Notes: generated from the letters alone by a model not told the origin. Positions 33,954 through 44,715 are shown, numbered from the stretch's first letter. The stretch: DNA of 64,000 nt from Cristatella mucedo (GCA_009760855.2 WPIO01000071.1:1892501-1956500); one strand, 5' to 3'. Program-made: numbers and translations.

Positions 33954-34400
33954 TTACATTCCGGCAGAGCTTTTGTGTTTATGGATAATAAACGATCGAT
34001 GGCTGGTCTTTAGCGTTGATATTGTAAATACTGGCCTGTGCAGTAGCGTATCTTTCCTCAAAAATCTTCGGCTGCGTAGCCATCTTGCACTGAAATACAC
34101 TGGCCATGATAGTAAAAGCAGAAGAATGACTACTGAGCCCACAGCAATCATGGCGTAGACAGTATCTGTGGAGTAGCCTCCACTTGTAAAGCTCTGGAAC
34201 TTTGCAGTTGGCTGTACCTTGGTCACTCCTTCAAACTGACCTTCAATTTTAAAAGAGCTTGAGTAATCCAACAATGCAAGATCAGCTGTCAATTCAAAGG
34301 AAGCGGTCTTATTACCGCCGAGCGGGCACCATTTGAAACAATCGACGATTTCCATTGCGATAAACAGGTAGACGCAAGCGACAAAAGACTGTAAGTGCAT
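33954..34400 (-). CDS. Type I membrane protein C-terminal exon (or small complete ORF)
   Basis: A 148-codon minus-strand frame. From about residue 27 it reads KTASFELTADLALLDYSSSF and VTKVQPTAKFQSF (extracellular stalk). A single strong helix VYAMIAVGSVVILLLLLSWP follows, then a basic cytoplasmic tail (ARWLRSRRFLRK) of about 40 residues ending in TAA. The upstream ATG could give a short signal-like start, but a possible acceptor (TGCACTTACAG) suggests an internal exon start. Its helix is near identical in pattern to the exon at 27.2 kb. On position and strand it could be the membrane anchor of the lectin receptor exons at 39-53 kb. That link is inference. Confidence 0.6.
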   Translation of the reverse strand: MHLQSFVACVYLFIAMEIVDCFKWCPLGGNKTASFELTADLALLDYSSSFKIEGQFEGVTKVQPTAKFQSFTSGGYSTDTVYAMIAVGSVVILLLLLSWPVYFSARWLRSRRFLRKDTLLHRPVFTISTLKTSHRSFIIHKHKSSAGM

Positions 34401-35084
34401 CTATTTCTTACACTAGCGCTGACTAAGCTTGTGCTCTCTGCTACCTTCCAACACAATGCTTACTGAATCAACGCATATGCTCAAAAAACGTGGGGGTTAG
34501 TAAAGAGGTTATCTTGACAAAATTTTGAACTTGTCATGGTTTTGACCTTGACGGCTATGCAAGTATCAAGTTATCAATATAAAATCTGTGCATACCATCC
34601 TATATGCAGTATTTTTTAATAAAGTTCCAATCGGGAAATAGAGACATCAGTTTCGCAGAAACTGCTCTGCTGTTAGTTTACAGCAACCTTCTCGCCTATA
34701 CTGATCAGAATATGGTATCTTTGATAGTTTGTCTTTATGGCCAGCAATATTTGACAGAATTGACATATAGATCCTAACACCACTCGACCAGCTTAGCTAT
34801 CCCAGGCGCAGTGATGGAATGGGTTAGGTCCAAACTCGGTGAGATGTATCCCAGTGTAGGTGCTAACGGCCACGAGTCATCCAGGATCGTTTAAAGTATA
34901 GGGTACCTCGAGATTCAGTATTAGGCCTCCCTTTTCTCCAAACGATGCACTTCCTCTTGCTGGTGGCGTCACCAAGCATAATCTTGTCTTTAATGTCTCA
35001 GCCGGTGAACTCAGCTCTGCCCTTGCAGCCTGCATCGAGTGGGCTCGCTCTTGGATGGCCACGCCTATTTTGTTAAGCCTTACC

Positions 35085-35220
35085 ATTTGGTCCAGCGTTT
35101 AAGGTGCTCGCCCTGACCAAGGTCTGGTTGAAGTCGTGGGCTCGAACCCCGAGGCATATGTGAAGCGCCTGAATAGAGATTAAGTTTTTCTTGGGGCGCT
35201 ATACGAAAATTATACTTATT
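35085..35220 (+). repeat. SINE family 1
   Basis: TTGGTCCAGCGTTTAAGGTG, GTGGGCTCGAACCCC (B-box-like), GCATATGTGAAGCGCCTGAA, TAGAGATTAAGTTTTTCTTG and GGGCGCTATACGAAAATTA. Near full length. Confidence 0.92.
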
Positions 35221-35597
35221 AACAACTACATATTTATGGACCAGCCTAGTGCCACATTTACGTAACAATACGTCACCCTCAATATTGTTCTAACTTGAAT
35301 TCCTCACGTTGTGTCAAGCAGCATTCTGCGCTTGCTAATCCAAAGCAACCTATGATTGGACATTTCCTCCACTGTCAAGTCGGCCTATTTTCACCTGAGG
35401 AAAATCACCAAAATTAAGACATGCTTAGACGACATTACTGCAGCTTAACTAGTTCAAGCGTTTACGATATGCCGTCTGCTGCATTTCGCTCTCCTCCCAG
35501 TGCCCTTAATTTTATGCAACTGATATAAACTCTATGTTCCTCAGTCTGTCTGTCGTCAACGACTTAGCTGCTACGGTTGAATTGACTTCTAGGTCCT

Positions 35598-35602
35598 CTC
35601 TG

Positions 35603-35654
<52 letters not shown>

Positions 35655-35689
35655 TGTGTGTGTGCATGTATATATATATATATGTGTGT

Positions 35690-35754
<65 letters not shown>

Positions 35755-35758
35755 CACA
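35598..35758. repeat. Compound microsatellite (CT)n(AT)n(TG)n
   Basis: CT run to 35,618, AT run to 35,650, a mixed TG/AT part, then about 30 GT/TG units at 35,694-35,751. Confidence 0.95.
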
Positions 35759-36259
35759 GATATTCGAAGTTCTTGAACCTTCTGCGCGTTCTTGCACAAC
35801 CCGCTTCTCAGCTTTCGGTTGCCTCATCGTTCTTAGCACTAAATTCAAATTGTTTGGAGTGCGGGCCTTCAGGTCGCAGGGACCGAAATCCGGAACTCAC
35901 GTGACTCAAGGAACACGTGTGACTTTCGGCTTCTGTCGGTCTCTACATTTACAAAATTTAAGTCCTGGCTCAAGGCACGAGTCTGTTCCTCCTCAGCTTT
36001 TCCTGGCTCCGGTGAGCTTGTCTGAGCTTGCCTGCTATAATTTCGTAATCCTAATTGTCTTCCTGTGTGCTCTTCTATGCTTGCCTAAGCATGATACCAT
36101 TTACGACATTAACTCTTAATAATCGACTCTCTTGCGGAGAGGTTAATAACGTCTGGAAAGGAGATGTTTTTCTTGGGGCACCAGACAAAGGATTTGCTTA
36201 TATTACATTATTTGCCTACATTATTATTGTGCACTCTATATAGAACTAACGTGTTCATA

Positions 36260-37847
36260 AGTAGTACGCATAAGTGAATTCTTTAGTGTGTTCTTGAGAG
36301 CGCTAGAATTTTGGGGGTTATAAGAAACTAACTGCATGCTTTTGGCACGTCACACGGCCGCTTCACTATTCTAGAGTATATTGCATACCCCAGGTCCTTG
36401 TACTCTTCTGCTATGGCCTTGAAATCTGCCATTTTTAGCATCAGGCCCCTCATTGCACAACCAGATCTTCCGCATCTAATTGATTAGTTATCGTTACGTC
36501 AGCCTGACTTGACTAGCCACAGATCTCTTCTGGCCGAGAACAGCGGATCCACTTGCACGTTTTCTAAGACGCTTCTGAGCTAGCGCCCGCACCGCTTCCG
36601 CCTGGTTCCTCGTTCCGTAATAAACGGCGTCAGGCTGCCGTCTTTTGCTGTGCGCGACTGCACACACAAACTTAACAATTGCCATCCGATCCAACATCAA
36701 ATCTCCTGGAGACCTTAATATTAGTGACTATGCTCCTAACTGTTATTGTGCACATTCGTGATCTGTGGCGTTAGTGAATTCCATAGAAAGAGGAGACTGA
36801 AAAAACTGCCAACCTGAGGCTTTTACAAAAGAGTGTAAGCAGTGCAATAAAGTTTAGGATTGGTGCTCTCGCACAGAAGTCTCTATAGTTTTGCTCTCAC
36901 ATACTGCCATTGTGCTTTAACGTTTTTATCCAGACTTTTGTTGACCTACGGTGTGGACGGAAGGCAAACGTTTTTCACACAACATTTTATTTTGGTGTGG
37001 AAAACTTCTAAGAAAATTGGCGAATATTTTTAATTTTTGGAGCAGGTATTACATAAAGTCCCGAAGATTGCACCGCCTAATCTGTAGAGCTTAATGCGGC
37101 TGTCATTTCCGCTTGCCCTGGACAAATATGAACTCCTTCTACACGACAGTCGTGAAAGGTTATGACCTTAGGATTAGGCTAAGCCTGGGGAACTATTGTG
37201 TAAATTCAGTTTTTATGCATTGAGCTCATACTAGTTTCGTAATTTTTTTTGATGGTTCAGTTTGTCCTAACGTGGTTTCTATGGCTGTCAGTAAGGGAGC
37301 TAATGACTTTTAAGGTAGGTTAGGCATCATCAACGGAAGTACCCACAATGAAAATGCATCTTACCTCTTAAAGGGCTTGCTTGCTTCATGCAGACTAAAT
37401 TCCAGGCTTCAGAACAGTTAACCACATGGAGCAGCCGGGGTGGCGATGTGAATATCGCATGACAATTTTTTTCATTAGTTTCAATCGATTCATCCTCATT
37501 GTAGTCGTCTTTCGAGCTCTGAAAGCAGAGTCGCAAGACGAGTAGCCGCCACCGCTGCAGTCACAGTAGTCACCGCTCTCGTCAAATTGAGATTCCTCAA
37601 GAAATGTGCTTACTTATTTACATACATCTAGCCTTAAGCTCCATACTGATTTGGCTGGAGTCTTTCACGTGAACGACGTTCAGACAAAGAACGTGAACGG
37701 GACAAAAGACAAATTGAGTCTCACCAGATCTGTGGTGTTTAGTTGCCACTTTAAGGGCACCTGTATATGTAACCAATTTGGGAGAGAGGATGGCTACAGA
37801 CGACGTCTCGTTTGCACGGGCTAAGGTACTGCACCGGTACGTGCAAC
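36260..37847. other. Intron-like; LTR-like end near 36.6 kb
   Basis: Apart from the 36,560-36,690 block (listed separately) nothing is recognised. Confidence 0.35.
36560..36690 (+). repeat. LTR-like R-U5 block, copy 1
   Basis: CGTTCCGTAATAAACGGCGT, then a T-rich part, GCGCGACTGCACACACAAAC and TTAACAATTG. It matches 40,170-40,262 closely for about 75 bases. AATAAA followed by a short conserved end is typical of a solo LTR. Confidence 0.4.
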
Positions 37848-37849
37848 TG

Positions 37850-37981
37850 AGCGACATTCATCGTACCGCAGTGCTTTGACAGTTGATCTCTGTCGAAGTT
37901 TGCTGTAAGTGAGCACCAAGTGGTTCCAGTGGCATTGTTGTCAAGGCAGTGTGACACTGTCGCTCCACGGTAGATGAACAC
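37850..37981 (-). pseudogene. Truncated FN2 exon copy
   Basis: About 96-97% identical to the FN2 part of exon 40,928-41,161 over 130 bases. On the minus strand it reads FIYRGATVSHCLDNNATGTT then WCSLTANFDRD and SKHCG, with the same GTACGATG donor context. The 5' half of the exon (end of the lectin domain and first FN2 Cys) is gone. A SINE begins immediately upstream. The high identity points to a recent local duplication or gene conversion. Confidence 0.75.
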
Positions 37982-38160
37982 AAAAAAGTCCTAGCTGATT
38001 AAACAGCCTCTTTTTGTATAGCGACAGAAGAGCATTTACGGCTATCACCACCGCTTGCAGTAGCGATAAAGGATCGCCCACCGCAGGAATCGAACCCACG
38101 ACCTCGGGACCGAGGTCGTGAAAGCAATCGCCTTATCTAGTGTGCCATCACGGCTCTGCA
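37982..38160 (-). repeat. SINE family 2
   Basis: The minus strand reads GCCGTGATGGCACACTAGAT, GGTCCCGAGGTCGTGGGTTC, GATTCCTGCGGTGGGCGATC and GCTCTTCTGTCGCTATACAA, a near-perfect family copy. It abuts the truncated FN2 exon. Confidence 0.93.
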
Positions 38161-38435
38161 CCGTTGTCTGAAAGCGCCCGATTTTTTCAAGGCTGCGCAA
38201 ATAAAAGAAAGTCGTGCTTGACCGAGGAGCGGCTCCGGCCGTCAAGCAACAAGCGTTTATTGACATGGATGCCTGGGTGTTTTTCTCTGGATAGCTATAT
38301 TGGGGGGTGACAGCTCGCTGATCCGATTACGAGACCGAGGCTGTGCAGCTCCTGAATGACACCAGGCTCCCTTGTAACTAACGGGTTTGGCCTCGTCATT
38401 CGAATAATGAAAAAAAATATTCATTAAGCACTTTA

Positions 38436-38532
38436 CCGCGGGGCTCGAGCCCACGACCTCGGTCTTCCAATACATTCATCTTGACCAAGGTTCGAGGCGA
38501 GCCCCTTAACCTCTGGGACAAAACGGCGTGGC
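38436..38532 (-). repeat. SINE family 1 head
   Basis: The minus strand has a tRNA-like head with TTTTGTCCCAGAGGTTAAGG and GTGGGCTCGAGCCCC. The LINE-like tail is not evident. Confidence 0.7.
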
Positions 38533-39235
38533 ATTATCACAACTTATGTCGTAGAGGGTATTAAATAACGTCCTTAGTGACGATTAGTCAGTCTTCCGAA
38601 GATTTGTACCTTCTGCCTCTTTTGCAATCAGGCTTGGCAACCTCAAGCTAAAGAATGTAGAACTAGAAATAACAAGAACCTACTAGCGAGGCAGCGGTGG
38701 TATGTGTGATGCTACGGTGGCTGTGCCAAAGGCTGTTACGCTTTGCATTATCAATATGAGTATACATGCGTGCATCGTCGCTACTCCGGTGAATGGCTTG
38801 CAGAGCTTCGATGCGCCAGTTTTACCAGTTTTTGGCCACGACTGTACGAACAACCAGTAGCCTTCACGCGCGAGCTGCTTTGAGTGCAAAAGACCTGTGT
38901 TCTGTAACCGCTTGATACATTCGCGACTGTACTATGGGGCATGTTCACAATCGATTGACGGCAAGCCCTTTACTAACATTGTTTATCGACGCAGTGCGCC
39001 CTTACGTTAGTAGCCACGACTTTTCCAGCTACGGAGGTAGTCATAACTGATGAATTGCTTGTTCTTTTGCTTTGAGCTCCGACCCACATGACGGTGATGT
39101 TCAGGCTGCTCATCTTGTCTGCAACGTAGGATGCGCTGGACGTGGGAGCACGTACTGATCCCTAAGACGTTGCCGGCTTGTCACAAAGGGCAATCGAATT
39201 CGGGTGCGAGAGACCACGTAGGCCAAGCTGACTCT
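38533..39235. other. Intron-like, nothing certain
   Basis: A minus-strand ATG frame (38,700-38,780) is hydrophobic (MHACILILIMQSVTAFG) and could be a signal peptide, but no donor follows it. Confidence 0.3.
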
Positions 39236-39238
39236 TAC

Positions 39239-39397
39239 TGAGGAGGAAGCTCAGTGTCTTAGGTTGCGTGACGTCGGCTAAGCTTCCGTCGGCATACTGG
39301 CAGACGGCGTTGCCCTGACCCCAGGTGTTTTGAACGTGGGGCACGTGGTAGCAGCTTGTGCCGAGCACCCACCAACCTGGCGGGCACCTGTAAACGT
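39239..39397 (-). CDS. Receptor exon 6: N-terminal half of second C-type lectin domain
   Basis: Acceptor GGCTGCTCTCCAG and a GTAAGAGT donor. The phase-1 entry joins exactly to the exit of exon 40,928-41,161. On the minus strand it reads DVYRCPPGWWVLGTSCYHVP, then WGQGNAVCQYADGSLADV and LSFLL. This is the classic start of a C-type lectin domain (Cys, Gly-Trp, Cys-Tyr, Trp, Ala-x-x-Cys). The second half of the domain was not found downstream. It may have been lost with the truncated copy at 37.9 kb. Confidence 0.78.
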
Positions 39398-39399
39398 CT

Positions 39400-40920
39400 G
39401 GAGAGCAGCCAAGCTGCAGGCTTGACGGTTGTGACGGTTTTGCACAAGGCAACGCACACTCGGCAAACTGCCGGCGCCAGAGCTGGCCGGAGGCTTATAG
39501 GCGAGACAGGTTGAACTCCACAAGCGGGAGCGTGGAGTCACGTGATCAGCCTCGATTGAACGGCTGCGGGTAGCTAGGGCTTCTGCGAATGCAATCACCA
39601 TCGCATTTCGCCTTCGACCGACCGCAGCGAGCGCTACCAGTAACTTGGGCGGAAGACCTACCGAGACGCCAACTGAAATCGCGGGAAAATCGTGCACGAG
39701 ACCAATCGCGCCGGTGAATTTCACAGTAAAACAGCGACAGGCCCTTAAAAACCGGAAGTGGAAACAGCCTCTAAGCGATTGGCCTGCCTCGGAGTCTGAA
39801 TCTCATATGACTCCTCGCATCAGTGCCACCAGGAACGATATCACACTTGGCCAACCAGGCTGACCGACATCAGGGCATTTATTTCACAAATGAACTACAG
39901 TTCGCCCTTGCGAGTATTCATCTTTGCATACATGATTGCCTCACTTGAGCTCGGTCGACACTTTTCTCTTTGGGATTTCAAAATAGCGGTGGCTTCTCCC
40001 AACTTGTAAAGGCAAACCATGTCACAAGTACAAAGTTGAACACGTGAAATACATTGAACACGTTCGTTGGGTCTGCTGTACCGCGACAGTTGACTAGTCG
40101 GCGGAAGCCGCTGAGGCGAGAGCAGCGGGGACTCACTGGCAGCAGCTGCTTCCAAGCCAGAGTGCTGGCCTTGCGGCTCGGCTCTGCCTTTCCGAAATAA
40201 ACGGCATCTTCCTGAGCTGTCTTTATTTGTGCGCGACTGCCCGCACAAACATAACAACGTTGAATAATGTTGCACTTTGGTCTCGTGACGTTATACGAGC
40301 CACTGATTAGCAGTTTGTATTGTACTCTCGTCTGGACGATGCACTCACATCAAGGCTTTCCGCAGGCTATGCTACGGAGACTGCCTGCCCTTCGATTTAG
40401 CTAGCTTTCAATTGAAAAGTATTGAGTTTCCAAACTGAATTCTCTATCCATCTGACAGTGAATACAAGACCAATTTTTTGGTGAGGACCTTGGTGGCTTT
40501 CAAGCGATGTGCCTCTTGATCACCTCTAAGTTACATATTCCAATCAATGAGATGTTGTCGTTTCAGCTAGAAAGGGCGCACACAATCTCCAACTGAGATT
40601 ATTTGATACGCTATATACCAAATCCATTCTAGATAGCATTCTTGAATTAATGGCTCTCATCTCTAGCCTCCTGTAAAAGTCAATTAACAAGTGACCTAAT
40701 AGATAGCGTAGGTAGCTGTGGGCGAGCTACGAGTAGACCACCACGAGGCACTGAGGGCTGCCAGACAGTCGCCAGCTGTCAACTGGCAACGTGCCGATGT
40801 CCTTTGGACACTGCAATTGGTAAACCGAGTAAACGAATGGAACGAAGTGATGTGGGCATGCAGCGATGAAGCTTTCTAAAAATAAAAAAGGGAGGACAAT
40901 TACAAAACTGAGCGACAGTC
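39400..40920. other. Intron-like; LTR-like end near 40.2 kb
   Basis: No coding signal apart from composition-driven frames at 39.5-39.7 kb. Confidence 0.35.
40090..40262 (+). repeat. LTR-like R-U5 block, copy 2
   Basis: TTTCCGAAATAAACGGCATC, GTGCGCGACTGCCCGCACAA and ACATAACAACG match copy 1 at 36.6 kb. The upstream CAGCAG-rich part is not shared. Confidence 0.4.
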
Positions 40921-40927
40921 ATCGTAC

Positions 40928-41161
40928 CGCAGGGCTTTGACAGTTGATCTCTGTCGAAGTTTGCTGTAAGTGAGCACCAAGTGGTTCCAGTGGCATTGTT
41001 GTCAAGGCAGTGTGACACTGCCGCTCCACGGTAGATGAGCGGAAAGACACACGAGGAACCATTCATCACGATATTGCCTTCTCCTTCGTCCTTGCAAATT
41101 AATCCGATGCGCCGAGAGCAATCTTGTGCCTTCGGGAATCCATAGAGTCTTGACTGCCTGT
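40928..41161 (-). CDS. Receptor exon 5: end of C-type lectin domain plus FN2 domain
   Basis: On the minus strand, after TTTTATATCAG, it reads RQSRLYGFPKAQDC, then SRRIGLICKDEG, the last two Cys-containing strands of a C-type lectin domain. A complete-looking fibronectin type II module follows: CVFPLIYRG, CLDNNATGTTWCSLTANFDRD and PCG, with the four Cys and the WC-x-T-x-NFD core. FN2 modules bind collagen or gelatin in the mannose-receptor family. Exit phase 1 before GTACGATG. It has lectin-FN2 order within one exon, unlike vertebrate mannose receptors where FN2 precedes all lectin domains. Confidence 0.85.
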
Positions 41162-41169
41162 CTGATATA

Positions 41170-41830
41170 AAAAACAATTACGCTGAAAGAGTCCAGCAAC
41201 ATACAGCCTGAACTACTCATGCAGACGCCGGTCCAGTGGCCCAGGCATAGAGCTGCCAAAGCACTTGAACAACTAGCAACCGCTAATTTATGTGTAATTA
41301 ACACATGCACCATCGCTAGGGAGACATCTTAAAGCTTTCAACACTACATCATTCACTGGGGGTAGCATACTGCCCTACTTTAGCAAGCACGAGGGCAGCT
41401 GGCTGCACCACCGACGTAGCACCACACAACAGTGAAAATTTCGGACACATATGTCAATGCTCAGACAAAGTCTCTGTCTGCAGGTCATGCACCGACATCA
41501 CTCGTGGCGATAAAGTGGGCTAGATAATGCTCTGCAGACTTGCCCGCATCCAACCTTCTGACTTTTTCAGCAACAGCTTTTTTATTAACGACATGGTTAT
41601 TAGCTGCTCATTTTTACTTAAATATGGCGACGGTCACGAATTCTCTCTCTGCATTACGCTAGGTGTCGGTGATGATTTGTTAACAAAAGGAAGGGAGCTA
41701 ATTGAAGCCGCTCCCGAAAATTCAACTTCACATGCCATCAACCGAGTGCCAGCCTCCCGCGAGCCGCAGTTACGATAGATTCTTGCCTTTAACAATAGAA
41801 TAACAGTGGTTGATACTTATGAAGTCTTCT
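41170..41830. other. Intron, nothing recognised
   Basis: Open frames on both strands lack domain content. Confidence 0.35.
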
Positions 41831-41836
41831 GAATAC

Positions 41837-41952
41837 CCTAGAGAATCAATAGAACTGCCCCGTTGCTGATGAATGAGCCTTGGATCCATGCGGCGTAGTC
41901 ACCCTTGCGCTGTGAAGGCAGCACTTCGGTAATCCAGCGCCTTTCGTCTTCC
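41837..41952 (-). CDS. Receptor exon 4: middle of first C-type lectin domain, with in-frame TAG
   Basis: The acceptor ATGTTTAG joins in phase to exon 42,254-42,386. The minus strand reads EDERRWITEVLPSQRKGDYA and AWIQGSFISNGAVLLIL, the W-I core of a C-type lectin domain. TAG (41,840-41,838) then comes one base before the only phase-compatible donor (GTATTC). The next exon continues the domain normally, so the TAG is either a nonsense mutation or a sequence error, or a donor that I cannot see is used. Confidence 0.65.
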
Positions 41953-42253
41953 CTAAACATCGACATGGAAATATACAAAGACAGATACAAAGAAAGACAT
42001 GCATAGGTGCCTTGCTTTACATGCACCACCAGGCCATCAACCTATGCACATGTACACTGCTCACTGTGCGTCGCTTGGCTGTCAAGAAATGCAGCCAAGA
42101 CCAGAAATTTTCTTATTCGGGCATCGTCCTAGTGTTTCACGTCACGCAATAATTTGAATCAGTTTTCGTCACAGTATTTTTAAACAAAATCATTGGGAAA
42201 GCTGCCTGAATAAAGACCTGACGCTGGCTCATTCCCTGGATGACCATACTCAC

Positions 42254-42386
42254 GAGGAAATAAACACAAGTCTGGCATTATGGCTGTAGCATATCTCCTC
42301 GGCATTGTACCACGTTTCCTCCTGGTTGTCCACCAGCATGTATCTTGACCCATTGTGTGGTACCCATATTGGCTCGCCGCAAGTCC
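42254..42386 (-). CDS. Receptor exon 3: N-terminal part of first C-type lectin domain
   Basis: Acceptor ATTTTTCAG, donor TCCTC/GTGAGTAT. The minus strand reads TCGEPIWVPHNGSRYMLVDN, then TWYNAEEICYSHNARLVFIS, the usual first helix and strand of the fold (W-x-x-A-x-x-x-C, then RLV-x-I). Entry phase 1 fits the LDLa exon at 50.8 kb. Exit phase 2 fits exon 4. The long intron upstream is filled by a LINE and a minisatellite. Confidence 0.8.
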
Positions 42387-42389
42387 CTG

Positions 42390-42685
42390 AAAAATATCTA
42401 TACTTGCGTAGTGATGTTCTAGTTGAAGAGGCTGTCACTGGATACTGATAAGAAAACAGAATTCTACCAAAGCATTTGAATGTAGCGTTTCTATTTAGGA
42501 CCTAGACAAGTTGGCACTAACAGTATTATTCCTTCCTACGAAAATAAATTCAAATTGCCTTTATCCTGAAATTCGTAGAGTAACCGGCCTAAGCCATTGC
42601 ATACTGAGAGAATTATTTCGGATCAGTGAGAGGTAAATGTGGGTGGTTCGACTGAGCTGCGACTAGTAACTGTCTTAAATTGAAT
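42390..42685. other. Intron, nothing recognised
   Basis: No coding or repeat signal. Confidence 0.35.
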
Positions 42686-42689
42686 GATG

Positions 42690-43655
42690 ATAAAACCAAC
42701 GTACTAGTTTTATACAAAGCAAGCTTGATTCAGAAATCGAAAGGCTAACGCTCAAAATTGGCTCTGCCAACATATCTCCTGTTGAATCTGCACGAAATCT
42801 AGGTATCATATTCTAAAGTGGCCTTTTTGTTAGAAGACCACATCGGCTTCACAATCTAGTCTGCCTACTTTAATAACATAACTTTGCTACATAACATAGC
42901 TAAAACTCGGGCTTTCTTAGACAGGGGTGACACATCTAAGTTGTTAAATGTATTTGTGATATCTCATATTGACTTCAGTAACTTACTGCTTACTGGTCTA
43001 CCGGCATGTGCAATTAGGCGCTTACAGCAGGCGAAAAACTCTGCAGCTAGGCTTGTCTGTCGTGAGCGTCCCAGTTGCCTCATCAGACCGCTTCTCGCCG
43101 ACTTGCACTGGTTACCAGTCATGCAACGCATTGACTTCAAGGTTTTGTTACTCACTTGTAGGTCCCTTCATTCTTTAGCTCCAGCCTACCTATTAAATCT
43201 ACTCCCCCCACCAGGCTACGCATCGTACTACCCGCTTTTTGGAATCTAACTGTTTACCTATAACTCACACAAATGTCAAATCCTTTGGAGACCGTTGGTT
43301 TAGTTCGTATGCCTTCAAAGCCTGAAACTCACTCCCGACCAGCGTCGCGATGTCTCCTGACTTGACCACATTAAATAACGCATCTATTTATGATAGCATT
43401 TAGTGGGTCAATGCGATTCGCCCTTTATGTGCTTATGTGGGCTGAGACTGTTGTATGCTGCCGTTAATCATATGGCATGCTGACCCAGTGCATGTCATCA
43501 CTAAACATGTTTTTCTTGTTGTTTAATGTGCATGGTACCATTAATCATTCGATCGTGCTTCCTTTGCAGCAAATTTAAAGTGCCTAGAAAGAGCATGGGC
43601 CCTCCGACGGCGCTAAATCGAATTTATTATTCTTATTGTAAGTTTACTTGGGTTT
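42690..43655 (+). mobile_element. LINE (CR1/L2-like) 3' fragment
   Basis: LNDDKTN-, LERLTLKIGSAN-like words, LLNVFVISHIDFSNLLLTGL, LLADLHWLPVMQRIDFKVLL, then 3' UTR (TTTGCAGCAAATTTAAAGTG) and an (ATT) end. Frameshifts present. Confidence 0.87.
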
Positions 43656-44230
43656 AGAAACGAGAGCTCAAATCGAACGCCAGGCGATTCGCATTCGCTA
43701 TCCAATATATAAATAATTGTTAGCTTAGGCAAGGCCATCTCAGGTCAAGCCGCCGCGTCATTTCAATCCGCCTCTGCTTCCTTTGGGTGCGACTGAGATT
43801 GAAGTGCCAGCTCGATGGCCGCTCAGTGTACGCAGCTCTGTCTCTTATGCGGAGCCCTTCTTCTTCGTGATTTCCATGCTCCATGCCACAGTAAAAGCCG
43901 GCTCATCTTGACTAAGCAAGTCTCTTCGAGCATTCCAATTGTGGTCTTATGGCAGCTCGAGAGCGTTTCAGTTTGATCGTCAAGTTTGTTCTTGCAGTTC
44001 GATTTCACAGTTTGATCTAACGGTTCAATTTTACAGTGAGCGGCCTACACCGAAGAAACCATGTGTTGAGCGAAGCTCGGGAGTATGCACTTAAAATGAG
44101 TAGATTGCCAACTTGGTAGCACTAAGTAAATTTTGATTACGACACGACTTCGATGCTTCCAAGTGTGTCGCTGCAGCTTGCTTAGTTGAAGAGCGAAGAG
44201 CCGAGAGAGAAAAGCTAAGAGCGGAGAGCG
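43656..44230. other. No gene recognised
   Basis: Unassigned intron-like DNA. Confidence 0.35.
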
Positions 44231-44233
44231 GGC

Positions 44234-44548
44234 GGAGCAGAGAGGGCACAGCCGAGAGCTCACAGCCGAGAGGGCAGAGCTCTCAGAGCGGAGAGCACGC
44301 GGAGCAGAGAGGGCACAGCCGAGAGCTCACAGCCGAGAGGGCAGAGCTCTCAGAGCGGAGAGCTCGCGGAGCAGAGAGGGCACAGCCGAGAGCTCACAGC
44401 CGAGAGGGCAGAGCTCTCAGAGCGGAGAGCGCGCGGAGCAGAGAGGACACAGCCGAGAGCTCACAGCCGAGAGGGCAGAGCTCTCAGAGCGGAGAGCGGG
44501 CGGAGCAGAGAGGGCACAGCCGAGAGCTCACAGCCGAGAGGGCAGAGC
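44234..44548. repeat. 67-bp minisatellite, about 4.7 copies
   Basis: Units start at 44,234, 44,301, 44,368, 44,435 and 44,502 with GGAGCAGAGAGGGCACAGCC. Only the 63rd-66th bases and a few others vary. The minus strand is open in several frames (Leu/Cys/Ser/Ala-rich), which is an effect of the repeat. Confidence 0.95.
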
Positions 44549-44715
44549 TCGGAGCGGAGAGCGTACAGCCGAGAGTGCACAGCCGAGAGCGTACAGCCGA
44601 CGAGAGTGCACAGCCGAGAGCGCACAGCCGACAGCAAAAAGCGCAGCGCAGAGAGTGCAGAGCAGAGAGCAAAAAGCGCAGAGCAGAGAGTGCAGAGCGC
44701 AGAGCGAAGCTCGTG
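44549..44715. repeat. Degenerate short-period repeat next to the minisatellite
   Basis: Units of 11-20 bases built on CAGCCGAGAGTGCA, then GCAGAGCAGAGAGCAAAAAG. Probably an expanded and decayed edge of the 67-bp array. Confidence 0.8.

Larger units (their letters stand above)
34660..36258 (+). mobile_element. Very old LINE remnant (interrupted)
   Basis: Decayed RT words in several frames: VPRDSVLGLPFS and LPLAGGVTKHNLVFN near 34,900-35,010, then the C-terminal TRFSAFGCLIVLSTKFKLFG, VRAFRSQGPK and LPKHDTIYD at 35,800-36,110. It is interrupted by a SINE (35,085) and a long microsatellite block. It is more diverged than the other LINE copies, so this is an older insertion. Confidence 0.6.

Noticed and set aside
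35512-35904. Cys-Val and Thr-His repeat proteins
   Set aside because: Translations of the (TG)n microsatellite.
39278-39724. 148-codon minus-strand frame over the lectin exon
   Set aside because: It is out of frame with the lectin motifs. The correct frame is the shorter exon 39,239-39,397.
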